From Candidatus Gastranaerophilales bacterium (lineage in GTDB: Bacteria; Cyanobacteriota; Vampirovibrionia; Gastranaerophilales; Gastranaerophilaceae), in NCBI GenBank assembly GCA_944325865.1, contig CALVBS010000002.1:62001-126000 (forward strand): 64,000 bases of DNA, given 5' to 3'. This document shows positions 8,457-16,352 of the stretch, piece by piece. Each line of letters starts with the position of its first letter. Position 1 is the first letter of the stretch. Under the pieces are notes generated by a model. It was not told where the DNA came from, did not search any database, and saw only the letters and a program-made list of their open reading frames with translations. The translations under genes and the position numbers were made by a program.

Positions 8457-9746
8457 ATGGAATATAAACTTTTAAAAGCACAACGGGAATTTCTGGAGAT
8501 ACCGCATAACTATACACTTGATGTAGCGGTTTATCAGGGCGGTTATGGTTCGGGAAAGACCTTTGCAGGTTCGCTTCTCGGAATACTTCTCGCCCTGAAA
8601 TATCCGGGAATCAGAGGTCTTGTAGGAGCACAAACCTACACTCTGGTACGAGATACAACACTCCAGACCTATTTTGAACACCTTGAACAGATTGGATTTG
8701 CTGAGGGCAAAGATTATGAATGGTCATCCTCACTGCAGAAACTCACTTTCAAAAACGGATCCGAAATCCTTTTCCGGCATTTCGATGAACCGAATAAATT
8801 AAAATCGTTAAATCTGGGGTTTGTTGAAATTGAAGAAATGTCAGATATTCCTTATGATACATTCAAAGTTCTCCTTTCAAGAATGCGCCAACGACCCAGG
8901 AAGGACTGGAAACATTTTACCTACCGTATCTTCGGACATACAAACCCGGAACTTCAACGCGGCTGGATTTACAAGACTTTTGTCGAAAATCCGGCCGTAA
9001 ATTACAGGCTTATAACAGCACCTACAACACAGAATATATATTTACCCGAAGGTTTTTGTGACGAATTAAAAAAAGTTTATGATGAGCAGTACTACAAAAT
9101 TTTTGTGCTGGCACAAAACGGAGACTACTCAAGCGGGCTTGTAGTAAAAGATTTTACCGATGAAAATATTAAAAACATATCTTATCAACCTGAAATGGAT
9201 CTTCATATCTCATGCGATTTTAACGTTGATCCGATGTGCTGGGTACTGGCACATAAAACAGAAGATAAAGTATTCTACTTTGATGAAATCGCAATGGAAA
9301 ATACCACAACAGCACGTGCCTGTGAAGAATTTTGCCGCAGATACCCGAACCATAAAGGCAAAATCATAATCAACGGCGATGCTTCCGGCGATAACAGGAG
9401 CTGTACAAGTGAATACACAAATTACGTCATTATAAAAAAGAAACTCCTACAATACGGTTATGATGTTGAAATAAGAATAAAAGCTTATAACCCTCCTATA
9501 AAAACCAGAATTGCTGCATTCAACGCAAAAATCAGAAACGCCGACGGGGAAATCTGTCTTTATGTCGATAAAAAATGTGAAAAACTTCTTTACAATATCT
9601 ACAACCTCAAATATAAAGAAGGGACATCAAGAATAGATATTCCTACATACCAGCAGATTAAACAGTCAAAAGAGTTGAAATTTCTTTCACATCCGATGGA
9701 TGCGGCATCCTATCTGGTTGACTTTTACTGGCCCATAACACTGTAA
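8457..9746 (+). CDS. terL: Terminase large subunit (packaging ATPase/nuclease)
   Basis: A 429-residue DNA packaging motor. Walker A is GGYGSGKT (residues 28-35) and Walker B is FVEIEEMSD (near 122). RIFGHTNPE gives the coupling motif. The C-terminal RNase H-like nuclease has its acidic residues in SCDFNVDP, IINGDASGDNRS and HPMDAASYLVDF. The gene follows the portal with a 2-base gap and may use the end of that gene as its RBS region. It is the best marker for classifying the phage. Confidence 0.93.
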   Translation: MEYKLLKAQREFLEIPHNYTLDVAVYQGGYGSGKTFAGSLLGILLALKYPGIRGLVGAQTYTLVRDTTLQTYFEHLEQIGFAEGKDYEWSSSLQKLTFKNGSEILFRHFDEPNKLKSLNLGFVEIEEMSDIPYDTFKVLLSRMRQRPRKDWKHFTYRIFGHTNPELQRGWIYKTFVENPAVNYRLITAPTTQNIYLPEGFCDELKKVYDEQYYKIFVLAQNGDYSSGLVVKDFTDENIKNISYQPEMDLHISCDFNVDPMCWVLAHKTEDKVFYFDEIAMENTTTARACEEFCRRYPNHKGKIIINGDASGDNRSCTSEYTNYVIIKKKLLQYGYDVEIRIKAYNPPIKTRIAAFNAKIRNADGEICLYVDKKCEKLLYNIYNLKYKEGTSRIDIPTYQQIKQSKELKFLSHPMDAASYLVDFYWPITL

Positions 9747-9754
9747 GGATAATT

Positions 9755-9988
9755 ATGGAACAAATTTTACAATATTCACCAATACTAATAGCTGCAATAA
9801 TATTTTTTATACAATACAAAATCTTCGTGACTCCGGAACAACTTGAGAAAAAACACCGCGAAATTATAGAAGATGTCGAAGAAAAGTTCGTTTCAATACA
9901 CAGTTTTCATGATTTGAAAGACCAATTCTGTGAAATGAAAGACAAAATTGATAAAATTTATGACTGTATTATAAAAAACAATATGTAA
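9755..9988 (+). CDS. Small membrane protein with coiled coil, end of phage module
   Basis: A 77-residue protein with one N-terminal membrane segment (SPILIAAIIFFIQYKIF) followed by a charged helix (EQLEKKHREIIEDVEEKF). An RBS (aaggataatt) precedes the ATG, and it lies 8 bases after terL. The layout resembles i-spanin or small tail-lysis proteins, but no partner gene is seen. Function unknown. Confidence 0.55.
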   Translation: MEQILQYSPILIAAIIFFIQYKIFVTPEQLEKKHREIIEDVEEKFVSIHSFHDLKDQFCEMKDKIDKIYDCIIKNNM

Positions 9989-10100
9989 ATATTTCTTAAC
10001 AAAGCTGTCATAATATTAAAGATTAAGCATAAAACAGCCGAAAACATGAATAATAGGACTATAACATGTTACTAAGATAAGAAAGGAAATCACGTAAACA

Positions 10101-11999
10101 ATGGGATTGGCTGCAACACAAGCAAGATTTTTAGCCATAACATCCAGAAAAGCGAGATGTGAATATGAGTCTATGCAATTAGCTCAGCAGAAGCTTTCGC
10201 TTACACGTGAACTTGAACAGGCAACTCAAGACTATCAGAGTGCCTTAAATACCACTAAAATTGTATGGGATCCTGATGGTTCCGGTACTGTTAACTTCGA
10301 TCTTTCTTATGATTTAATAATGTATTCTTCAGAGGTAAACGATTATACACCGTTTATGATTTCAAGATCAGACGGCAGAATTGCCCTGAACGCAACTATG
10401 GCTCAGGCTGCAAAACTGGCTGGCATACCAGAAGAAGGAACCAACGCCAACGATGCAACTATGTTCAACAGATTCATTGAAGCAATGGTTGCGACCGGCG
10501 GCATGAGTGCCACTGCTGCAAAAGGCTGTGCACCAACAGAGCAAGGAGGTTGGGGCTACCAGAGATATGCCGGTCTTGGCGGTGCATTGATGGATAAAAC
10601 CCAAACCGCTGATATGAATTTAGGAAATTTAATTAATTATATTGATTTGAAGGCTGAGAATTCCGGCTATTCATTAATTCCTGTTGACGAAACTAACTTT
10701 AAGTTTTCTGAAGACTATGAGTTAATAACTCATATACCGCAGTATGATACAGGAAACGATCAAGTAAAAACCGATGACTTCTATGCTTGGGATAGTGATC
10801 ATGTATATGTAAAAAATTGTGGCGACTACCCTGTAGAATTTTCTGAATACTTAAACTTTAAAGAAGATACTAATTATTTGAGTATTGATGGAATAAGAGT
10901 CTCTAACAAAGACGGAGCTATTGAATACACCCTTTCAGATTTATTAACTCAGGATATCACTCTTGCATTTACTAAAACTAATAAAAAGGATGATCCGACA
11001 ACATTCTGGAAAACAGTTCTAGGAAACTCAGATTCCTTCCTTAACGCTTCAACTATGCTTGATGGTAAAGCTGATTTATTAAGCCTTATCGGGGTAGAAG
11101 TTCATGACGACGGGAAGTACTTTTATGATGGTAAAGAACTTGAAGAAGATGACCGAATTGTATTAGATGCTGTAAACAGCATGGTTACAGGCTTCAAAAA
11201 CATTCTTAATATAGGAAATTCTGATGCTGAAGTTCAGGCATTTAACTATGCAATTCTTGAAACATTGGCATTGTTGTCTCGTTCGCAAGATTTAGGCAAT
11301 GCAAACTATGTATCTGATACGTATCAGGCCTGTATTGACGGTTCAAATGATTATAACTGCTGGGTTTACAAAAATTCTTCAAAATTAAATAACTCTAATA
11401 CCCGTGCAATAAGCCTTTCTTCATTAGCTGAATCCTTCTTAACATTATACGCTTCAGCTCAAAACGGATTTAAGGCCTATGGTAACAATGATATACCGTA
11501 TTATATTACAGATTCTGCAGTAGATTCATTCTACGTAACAGACGATCAGGGCTATCTCTATCCGGTTGATCTTTCAGATACACCTGAATCCACTGCGGAG
11601 GAAATGTACAACGCAGAATACTACAGTATATTGTTTAATACAATATGCAGAAACGGCTGGTACGAAAACGGATATATTGATGATGAAGATTATCTGCAAA
11701 ATGCATTGAAAAACGGCCAGGTATTCGTAACCACATTAAATGAAGAAGACGGTTTCTATTATCAGCAGAGGTTCAACAATAATCCTTACCTGATGGAAGT
11801 AACGGATGAAGATGCTGTCACACAGGCAGAAAGTGAATATACACAACTCAAAAGCCGTATCAATTATAAAGAAGAAGAACTTGAACTGGATATGAAAAAT
11901 CTTGACATGGAAATATCAACACTTACGACAGAATATGATTCCGTCAAGAATATGTTAACCCAGAATATAACAAAAACATTCACAATGTTTGAAAGTTAA
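10101..11999 (+). CDS. Large protein of unknown function with helical ends; candidate secreted filament/effector protein
   Basis: A 632-residue protein. Residues 1-60 (MGLAATQARFLAITSRKA and on) and 585-632 (LDMKNLDMEISTLTTEYD and on) form long amphipathic helices that could pair as in axial proteins of flagella or type III systems; the middle (about 65-580) is acidic and beta/helix mixed. There is no Sec signal peptide or membrane segment. RBS GAAAGGAAATCAC precedes the ATG. It is separated from the phage genes by a 112-base gap and followed by a terminator, so it is probably a host gene. Export by the 57-60 kb gate is a guess from architecture. I do not recognise a characterised family. Confidence 0.6.
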   Translation: MGLAATQARFLAITSRKARCEYESMQLAQQKLSLTRELEQATQDYQSALNTTKIVWDPDGSGTVNFDLSYDLIMYSSEVNDYTPFMISRSDGRIALNATMAQAAKLAGIPEEGTNANDATMFNRFIEAMVATGGMSATAAKGCAPTEQGGWGYQRYAGLGGALMDKTQTADMNLGNLINYIDLKAENSGYSLIPVDETNFKFSEDYELITHIPQYDTGNDQVKTDDFYAWDSDHVYVKNCGDYPVEFSEYLNFKEDTNYLSIDGIRVSNKDGAIEYTLSDLLTQDITLAFTKTNKKDDPTTFWKTVLGNSDSFLNASTMLDGKADLLSLIGVEVHDDGKYFYDGKELEEDDRIVLDAVNSMVTGFKNILNIGNSDAEVQAFNYAILETLALLSRSQDLGNANYVSDTYQACIDGSNDYNCWVYKNSSKLNNSNTRAISLSSLAESFLTLYASAQNGFKAYGNNDIPYYITDSAVDSFYVTDDQGYLYPVDLSDTPESTAEEMYNAEYYSILFNTICRNGWYENGYIDDEDYLQNALKNGQVFVTTLNEEDGFYYQQRFNNNPYLMEVTDEDAVTQAESEYTQLKSRINYKEEELELDMKNLDMEISTLTTEYDSVKNMLTQNITKTFTMFES

Positions 12000-12036
12000 A
12001 AAAAGAGTTAAGATTAAAATCTTAACTCTTTTTTTT
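11998..12036. terminator. Bidirectional terminator
   Basis: A long stem AAAAGAGTTAAGAT/ATCTTAACTCTTTT with T-runs on both strands lies between convergent genes. Confidence 0.85.
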
Positions 12037-12040
12037 GATT

Positions 12041-12415
12041 TTACTTTTTGTCAGTCACCTTAATAAGATGCCAGCCGAATTGAGTATGTACAGGCTCTGA
12101 AACCTCGCCGACGTTCAATGCGAAGGCTTTCTTTTCAAACTCCGGTACCATTTGTCCGTGTCCAAAATATCCTAAGGCACCGCCATTGCGTCCTGAAGGA
12201 CACAGTGAGTATAGTTTTGCATAATATTCAAAACTGCCGCCGTTATCAAGCTGCTTTTTAATTTCCATAGCTTCAGCTGCAGTTTTTACCAGAATATGGC
12301 TTGCTGCAATTTGAGTATCATCAGCAGATTCACCATAATCTATTGCGGAAGCATAAGATATTCCGCAGAGCAATACAAGAATAGATAAAGCCTTAACCAA
12401 TAAATTTTTAATCAT
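12041..12415 (-). CDS. Exported parvulin-type peptidyl-prolyl isomerase
   Basis: A 124-residue protein with a Sec signal (KALSILVLLCGISYASA, cut near residue 24) and then one complete parvulin domain (Rotamase family): AASHILVKTAAEAMEIK, LYSLCPSGRNGGALGYF, MVPEFEKKAFALNVGEVSEPV and FGWHLIKV. It would isomerise proline bonds in proteins outside the cytoplasmic membrane. Its start overlaps the stop of the CheY-like gene by 4 bases (ATGA), so the two are translated together; the signalling link is unexplained. It lacks the SurA/PpiC chaperone domains and is a minimal, single-domain form. Confidence 0.9.
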   Translation of the reverse strand: MIKNLLVKALSILVLLCGISYASAIDYGESADDTQIAASHILVKTAAEAMEIKKQLDNGGSFEYYAKLYSLCPSGRNGGALGYFGHGQMVPEFEKKAFALNVGEVSEPVHTQFGWHLIKVTDKK

Positions 12416-12795
12416 ATTTCTCCTATCTTATCGTAAGCGTCTTCATCTCTGCATTTATATTTCGGAATATAATCCACATTATATTTTTCCGCAATCATTG
12501 CAAGATTTGACGCCGCAGAAATTATTACTATCTTACTATCTTTGTACTCTTTAAAAAACTGAATTTGCTTAATAAACCATTCTCCGGCATAAAGCGGCAA
12601 AAAATCGGATTCCATCTGCATATCCGTAAGAATAATATCAAAAGGATCATCCAGAGAATATATCAACTTTTCTACACCTTCTCTGGCTGAATTTGCACAT
12701 TCTATAAATACATTTTCCTTAAACAGCATTAAAAGTGCAGTCTTATGATATTGAACCCATTTAGGAGAATCGTCAACAATCAAAATTCTTTTCAT
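12412..12795 (-). CDS. Single-domain response regulator (CheY-like)
   Basis: A 127-residue receiver domain. Acidic Asp8/Asp9 (LIVDDS), phospho-acceptor Asp58 (ILTDMQ), the Ser of IISAAS in place of the usual Thr/Ser switch, and Lys112 (YIPKYKC) are all in place. There is no output domain, so it works by binding a partner or in a phosphorelay. It is cotranscribed with the parvulin gene through an ATGA overlap. A kinase operon lies 2.5 kb away (15246-15977) and may be its source of phosphate; this is inference. Confidence 0.9.
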   Translation of the reverse strand: MKRILIVDDSPKWVQYHKTALLMLFKENVFIECANSAREGVEKLIYSLDDPFDIILTDMQMESDFLPLYAGEWFIKQIQFFKEYKDSKIVIISAASNLAMIAEKYNVDYIPKYKCRDEDAYDKIGEI

Positions 12796-12833
12796 AATGC
12801 AACTCTATCATAAATAAAAAATTTTATATACAA

Positions 12834-12864
12834 AAAGATATCCGACAATGTATCGGATATCTTT
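12834..12864 (-). terminator. Rho-independent terminator of the Hsp20-like gene
   Basis: A near-perfect AAAGATATCCGA/TCGGATATCTTT hairpin lies just downstream of the minus-strand gene at 12882-13394. A T-run follows on the minus strand. Confidence 0.85.
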
Positions 12865-12881
12865 CAACCTGTTAAACAATA

Positions 12882-13394
12882 CTACTCAATCGGGACAACA
12901 ATAATATATTCATTTCCCTCTCTGATTTTATTAATTTTAGACAAATCTACATCATCGTCAAATGAGAAAGTTTGTGAAAGTTTTATAATTTCATTATGTC
13001 CGTGTTTTTCACGTTCTCCCGCCGCATTAATTGTTAGAGAATTTCCATCGGTTAGAACCTCAACATTCTTTTCATTATTGTCAAAAGGTTTTAAATCAAT
13101 TACCACTTTATAATTTTGCGGAGTTTTTTCAACCTTTATGAAATGTTGTACCCCCTTTTCGGCAGCCATATTTTTTCTGAATTCACGGTTCATCATTCTA
13201 TCCATCTGACGCTGATCATGCATCATCATTTTTTCCATTTTTCTCATTTGAACCGCAGGATCAAGCATTCTCTTATAATGCCAGTCAGTAACTACATAAA
13301 ATGCAGCAAATGCCCCGAAAAATACAAGCAATGAAATTAAAATAACCTTCAAAACAGGATGATGACACATGAAACAATCTCTATTTTCATCCAT
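12882..13394 (-). CDS. Membrane-anchored Hsp20/alpha-crystallin-like protein
   Basis: A 170-residue protein. Residues about 14-36 form one membrane helix (LKVILISLLVFFGAFAAFYVV). A Met-rich, charged linker follows (KMEKMMMHDQRQMDRMMNRE). The C-terminal 75 residues have the beta-sandwich pattern of small heat-shock proteins: YKVVIDLKPF, VEVLTDGNSLTINA, IIKLSQTFSFDDDVDLSKI and EYIIVVPIE. Hsp20 proteins are normally soluble, so the anchor and the Met/His-rich linker (with CFMCHH at the N-terminus) are odd. The linker could bind metal; this is not shown. Confidence 0.75.
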   Translation of the reverse strand: MDENRDCFMCHHPVLKVILISLLVFFGAFAAFYVVTDWHYKRMLDPAVQMRKMEKMMMHDQRQMDRMMNREFRKNMAAEKGVQHFIKVEKTPQNYKVVIDLKPFDNNEKNVEVLTDGNSLTINAAGEREKHGHNEIIKLSQTFSFDDDVDLSKINKIREGNEYIIVVPIE

Positions 13395-13487
13395 TTTGCA
13401 CTCCTTTCGTTTTTATTAACACTGACATAATAGTTCAAGAAATAAGCCTTTGTCTATTACACAGTTAACTAACCCGTCATGGCATAG

Positions 13488-13516
13488 TTGCGAAATAGTA
13501 AAATATATGTTATACT
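13488..13516 (+). promoter_or_regulatory. Sigma-70-type promoter for the RHH gene
   Basis: TTGCGA and TATACT are 17 bases apart. Transcription would start near 13523, about 16 bases before the ATG. Confidence 0.65.
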
Positions 13517-13538
13517 GTCAACATGGAGGGTTAGGAAA

Positions 13539-13727
13539 ATGGCAAAAATCTTAGTTACAATGCCAGATGAATTTTTAAATAAAGTTGACGGTCTTGCGGT
13601 AAACGAACAGAGAACACGCAGCGAACTAATCCGCGAAGCTCTCAGAACTTATATGCGTAGAGCATCTTTCAGGCAAACTCAAAAAGCCGCTGATGACGCT
13701 AAAATTCTTGAAAATTTACTTGGGTAA
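13539..13727 (+). CDS. Ribbon-helix-helix DNA-binding protein (CopG-like)
   Basis: A 62-residue protein starting at ATG 13539, preceded by a GGAGGG RBS. The N-terminal strand AKILVTMPDEFLNKVD and the helices with RTRSELIREALRTYMRR are the classic RHH fold that binds DNA as a dimer. No toxin gene is adjacent, so it is more likely a stand-alone regulator than an antitoxin. A close paralogue lies at 55325-55513 with the same SELIREALRTY core and the same Leu-rich C-terminal end. Confidence 0.88.
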   Translation: MAKILVTMPDEFLNKVDGLAVNEQRTRSELIREALRTYMRRASFRQTQKAADDAKILENLLG

Positions 13728-13985
13728 TCAAATAATATTGAGCATTGTAAGAATGGCAATAGCCTGAGTTCTGTTTTTGGCATCCGTTTTTGCTATAATT
13801 TTTTTCATACGGCTTTTGACTGTATGAATACTTATATGCAATTTTTCTGCAATAGCACTATTGCTCCATCCGTTAGCGATAAATCTTGCAACTTCAAGTT
13901 CTTCTATACTAAATTCAACACCGCAGGTTTTAAACTGTAAGTTTCCTTTCTGACTAACCATTGAACTCCTCAACCAGCTTTTCAA
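13728..13985 (-). CDS. LuxR/GerE-type HTH output protein of the phosphorelay operon
   Basis: An 85-residue protein with a GerE domain: FSIEELEVARFIANGWSNSA, then IAEKLHISIHTVKSRMKKII, then the last helix. It has no receiver domain of its own. Its start overlaps the end of the upstream response regulator gene by 32 bases, so it acts downstream of the kinase/receiver pair as a separate output module. The stop codon abuts the end of the convergent RHH gene. Confidence 0.85.
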   Translation of the reverse strand: MKSWLRSSMVSQKGNLQFKTCGVEFSIEELEVARFIANGWSNSAIAEKLHISIHTVKSRMKKIIAKTDAKNRTQAIAILTMLNII

Positions 13986-15258
13986 CCCATTTTACCATCC
14001 CGAAAATTTCGTACGGTTTCGGAAGATACAAATCTGCTCCTGCATTCAGTACAGACTCTTTATCATGAAAAATTGATGTTACTATTAGTTTTGAATTTTT
14101 GTAATTTTCATCATTTCTTATTAAACCGCATATCTCTAATCCAGTCCTCAATTCATCTTTACCGGTATCAAATATAATAACGGCAGGTGTTTGAGATGAA
14201 ACGGTCATTTTATTAAAATTACTAACTGTTTCAACTTTGTACCCCTGCATATCCAGAATTGTTGATAAAAGAATAACCATGGAATCATCAGGCTCAATAA
14301 TCAGAACTCTGTTATTATACCTTTTTTCCAGAATGGAATCTTCGCCCGCCAGACGCATACGCACCGAAAGGTAATTAGATTTTCCGGCTAATTTGGCTAT
14401 ATTATGCACATTAATTACTGCGGATGTAACTTCATCCACCCGGCTAAACTCTTTGATTTCCGAACTCACAATCCCTATGATTGTATGCATAAAACCGGAG
14501 CGTCTTCCCGCCTGTTCATCACCGTGCATCATTATATACCCGCGTTGCAAATCCTCTTTTGAATAGAATTTTCTGACCACTGTGTCAAAAGCGAATATCA
14601 AAAAATTTGCCAGTTTTTCCGCTTTATAAGAATCTGTTATAACAAGAAAGCCCTCTTCTGAAAAACTACCTAAAAAATCTTCTCCGTTCAAAGCTGATGT
14701 TATAATTGCCGAATACGTCTTTAGAAGTTTATCGGAGGCCAGTTCAGTATAAGTTTCCCTGTAATTTTTAAAATTTTCTATTGTAATATATAAACAAGCC
14801 CAATCTTTACGCGACGTTACTGCTCGTTTTATTGAACGGAGTGAATAATTTTTATTCGGCAAAAATTTTTTTGAATCAAGATTCGATTCAAATTCCCGTC
14901 TCAAATGAGCTTTAATCCGCATCAAAAATTCCTCTGAATTTACGGGTTCACTAATAAAATCGTCAGCACCGCTTTCAAGGGCATTAATTCTGTCGTTTGT
15001 TTCTGCGGATTTTGACAGTGCAACTATAATAGGACGCATATTATATGTCAGGGCTCTGATTTTTTTACAGTAGTCTGAAATATCACTATCAATACTATCT
15101 GATATAAGAATTAAATCCGGTTCCGTATCCTGAATTGTTTTCAAAGCAGAAATCAAATTTTTTGAAATAATTACTTTGGAGTGTTCGTTTTCAAGAAGCT
15201 TTTTGTACTTCACTGAGAGTTCGCGTCTTTTATCAATAATAAGAGTTACCGTCTGCAT
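13954..15258 (-). CDS. REC - degenerate GGDEF - REC response regulator
   Basis: A 434-residue protein. The N-terminal receiver (residues about 1-125) has Asp in LILISDSID but Glu where the conserved Lys should be (DDFISEPVN). Residues about 145-300 resemble a GGDEF fold, with the active loop replaced by GSFSEEGF, so no diguanylate cyclase activity is expected. The C-terminal receiver (about 320-434) is intact: LIIEPDDS, VIIFDTGK and LYLPKPYE. It overlaps both the kinase gene and the HTH gene, giving one coupled operon. It is probably a phosphorelay hub or c-di-GMP sensor. Confidence 0.8.
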   Translation of the reverse strand: MQTVTLIIDKRRELSVKYKKLLENEHSKVIISKNLISALKTIQDTEPDLILISDSIDSDISDYCKKIRALTYNMRPIIVALSKSAETNDRINALESGADDFISEPVNSEEFLMRIKAHLRREFESNLDSKKFLPNKNYSLRSIKRAVTSRKDWACLYITIENFKNYRETYTELASDKLLKTYSAIITSALNGEDFLGSFSEEGFLVITDSYKAEKLANFLIFAFDTVVRKFYSKEDLQRGYIMMHGDEQAGRRSGFMHTIIGIVSSEIKEFSRVDEVTSAVINVHNIAKLAGKSNYLSVRMRLAGEDSILEKRYNNRVLIIEPDDSMVILLSTILDMQGYKVETVSNFNKMTVSSQTPAVIIFDTGKDELRTGLEICGLIRNDENYKNSKLIVTSIFHDKESVLNAGADLYLPKPYEIFGMVKWVEKLVEEFNG

Positions 15259-15977
15259 TTTGACCTCGCTTGAACTTCAATATTGCAAACAGGAAACTGA
15301 ACTTCAAATGTAGTTTTATTTCCCTCGGATTTTACAGAAATCTTTCCTCCCATTTTTTCGGTAAGACTTTTGGTAATATATAACCCGAGCCCGCTTCCTT
15401 GAACTTTTCTGGTAAGAGGATTATCTATACGGGAAAACTTTTCAAAAATTTTTTCGTAATCTGACTCACAAATACCTAAACCGGTATCGGTAACTTTTAT
15501 TGAAACGAATTCACAGTTGTTGCAAAATCCGGAAGTTATATATACTGTCGAATTTTCATCCGAATACTTAGCGGCATTTTCAATCAAATTTGTCATTATT
15601 TGCTGAAATCTGTCTCTGTCAACAAGAATAGTCGGAGTATCCCGTTTTATGTCAATATCAAAAATTTTATCTTTATACTGACTTTTGACAATAGAAACAA
15701 CTGTGTTTATTACAGGTTTAATATCAGTTTCTTTATAAATAAAATTTTCATTAACCGAATGAAGTTTTGTTATCGAAAGCATGTTTTCTACAAGTTTGAT
15801 AAGTCTGTTGGATTGTTCCTCAATAATTTTCAGGAATTTTTTTTTGCTGTCATCATCAAGTTTATCCCAAGAGGCAAGCATTGTTTGAGAAAAACCTCTT
15901 ATGGATGTGAGAGGAGTTCTCAACTCATGGCTTACAGTAGAAATAAAATCTTCATAATTCTGTTCATAATCATTCAT
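15246..15977 (-). CDS. Soluble histidine kinase (HisKA + HATPase_c)
   Basis: A 243-residue protein with almost nothing before the kinase core. The H-box is VSHELRTPLTS with His17. N, G1 and G2 boxes are LIENAAKY, VTDTGLGI and GSGLGLYI. There is no membrane or sensor domain, so input must come from a partner. An extended -10 (TGCTATAAT) sits 7 bases before the ATG, so the mRNA is probably leaderless. It overlaps the following regulator gene by 13 bases. Confidence 0.93.
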   Translation of the reverse strand: MNDYEQNYEDFISTVSHELRTPLTSIRGFSQTMLASWDKLDDDSKKKFLKIIEEQSNRLIKLVENMLSITKLHSVNENFIYKETDIKPVINTVVSIVKSQYKDKIFDIDIKRDTPTILVDRDRFQQIMTNLIENAAKYSDENSTVYITSGFCNNCEFVSIKVTDTGLGICESDYEKIFEKFSRIDNPLTRKVQGSGLGLYITKSLTEKMGGKISVKSEGNKTTFEVQFPVCNIEVQARSKCRR

Positions 15978-15983
15978 AATTAG

Positions 15984-15992
15984 ATTATAGCA
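15984..15992 (-). promoter_or_regulatory. Extended -10 promoter, probably giving a leaderless kinase mRNA
   Basis: TGCTATAAT on the minus strand ends 7 bases before the ATG of the histidine kinase, so transcription would start at or within a base or two of the A of the start codon. No clear -35 or Shine-Dalgarno sequence is present. Confidence 0.6.
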
Positions 15993-16041
15993 GAATTAAA
16001 GATTTTTGCGACATACATAACAAATTTAGGTTAATATACGT

Positions 16042-16259
16042 AAAAAAAAGCCGTCTTAGGAATAAGAACGGCTACCAGACTTGGGGAGGAGGTATGAAAA
16101 ACTTGCGTTTTTCATATCTATATTTTTTATTACGGAAGGCAAAAACCAAACTTTAAATATTTATCCTAAATATCCTCCATATGCAGTAGAAAAAATTTAT
16201 ATGTGTATTTCCGGCAGGCTCACATAATCTCTTAAGTTAATGACAGAAACCTAATCCCC
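16042..16259 (-). ncRNA. Candidate structured non-coding RNA (6S-like size and layout, unproven)
   Basis: The 375-base gap 15978-16352 has no gene. On the minus strand it ends in a strong intrinsic terminator (16073 to 16042: an AGCCGT.CTTA/TAAG.ACGGCT stem, then T8). Upstream, the proposed 5' end GGGGATTAGG (16259-16250) can pair with CCTCCTCCCC (16092-16083), closing a long structure that contains a perfect ATGAAAAAC/GTTTTTCAT hairpin (16094-16115) and a TATGTG/CACATA stem. The kinase gene starts only after the terminator, so the transcript ends before it. Length near 215 bases and closed ends resemble 6S RNA, but I cannot confirm a family. A terminator-type leader of the kinase operon is the alternative. 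Confidence 0.4.
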
Positions 16260-16283
16260 TATTTACAATACTTAAAATTTATA

Positions 16284-16312
16284 TTGAAATTTAAACTTTC
16301 GGAGATTATAAT
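16284..16312 (+). promoter_or_regulatory. Sigma-70-type promoter of prs
   Basis: TTGAAA and TATAAT are separated by 17 bases. Transcription would start near 16319, 34 bases before the prs ATG. Confidence 0.8.
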
Positions 16313-16352
16313 TATCTATGCGGTGAGTAACAGAAAGGACAATTAGAGTAAA

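Noticed and set aside
13539-13727. RHH gene considered as an antitoxin
   Set aside because: The following gene is convergent and encodes a LuxR-type HTH; no toxin frame is present.
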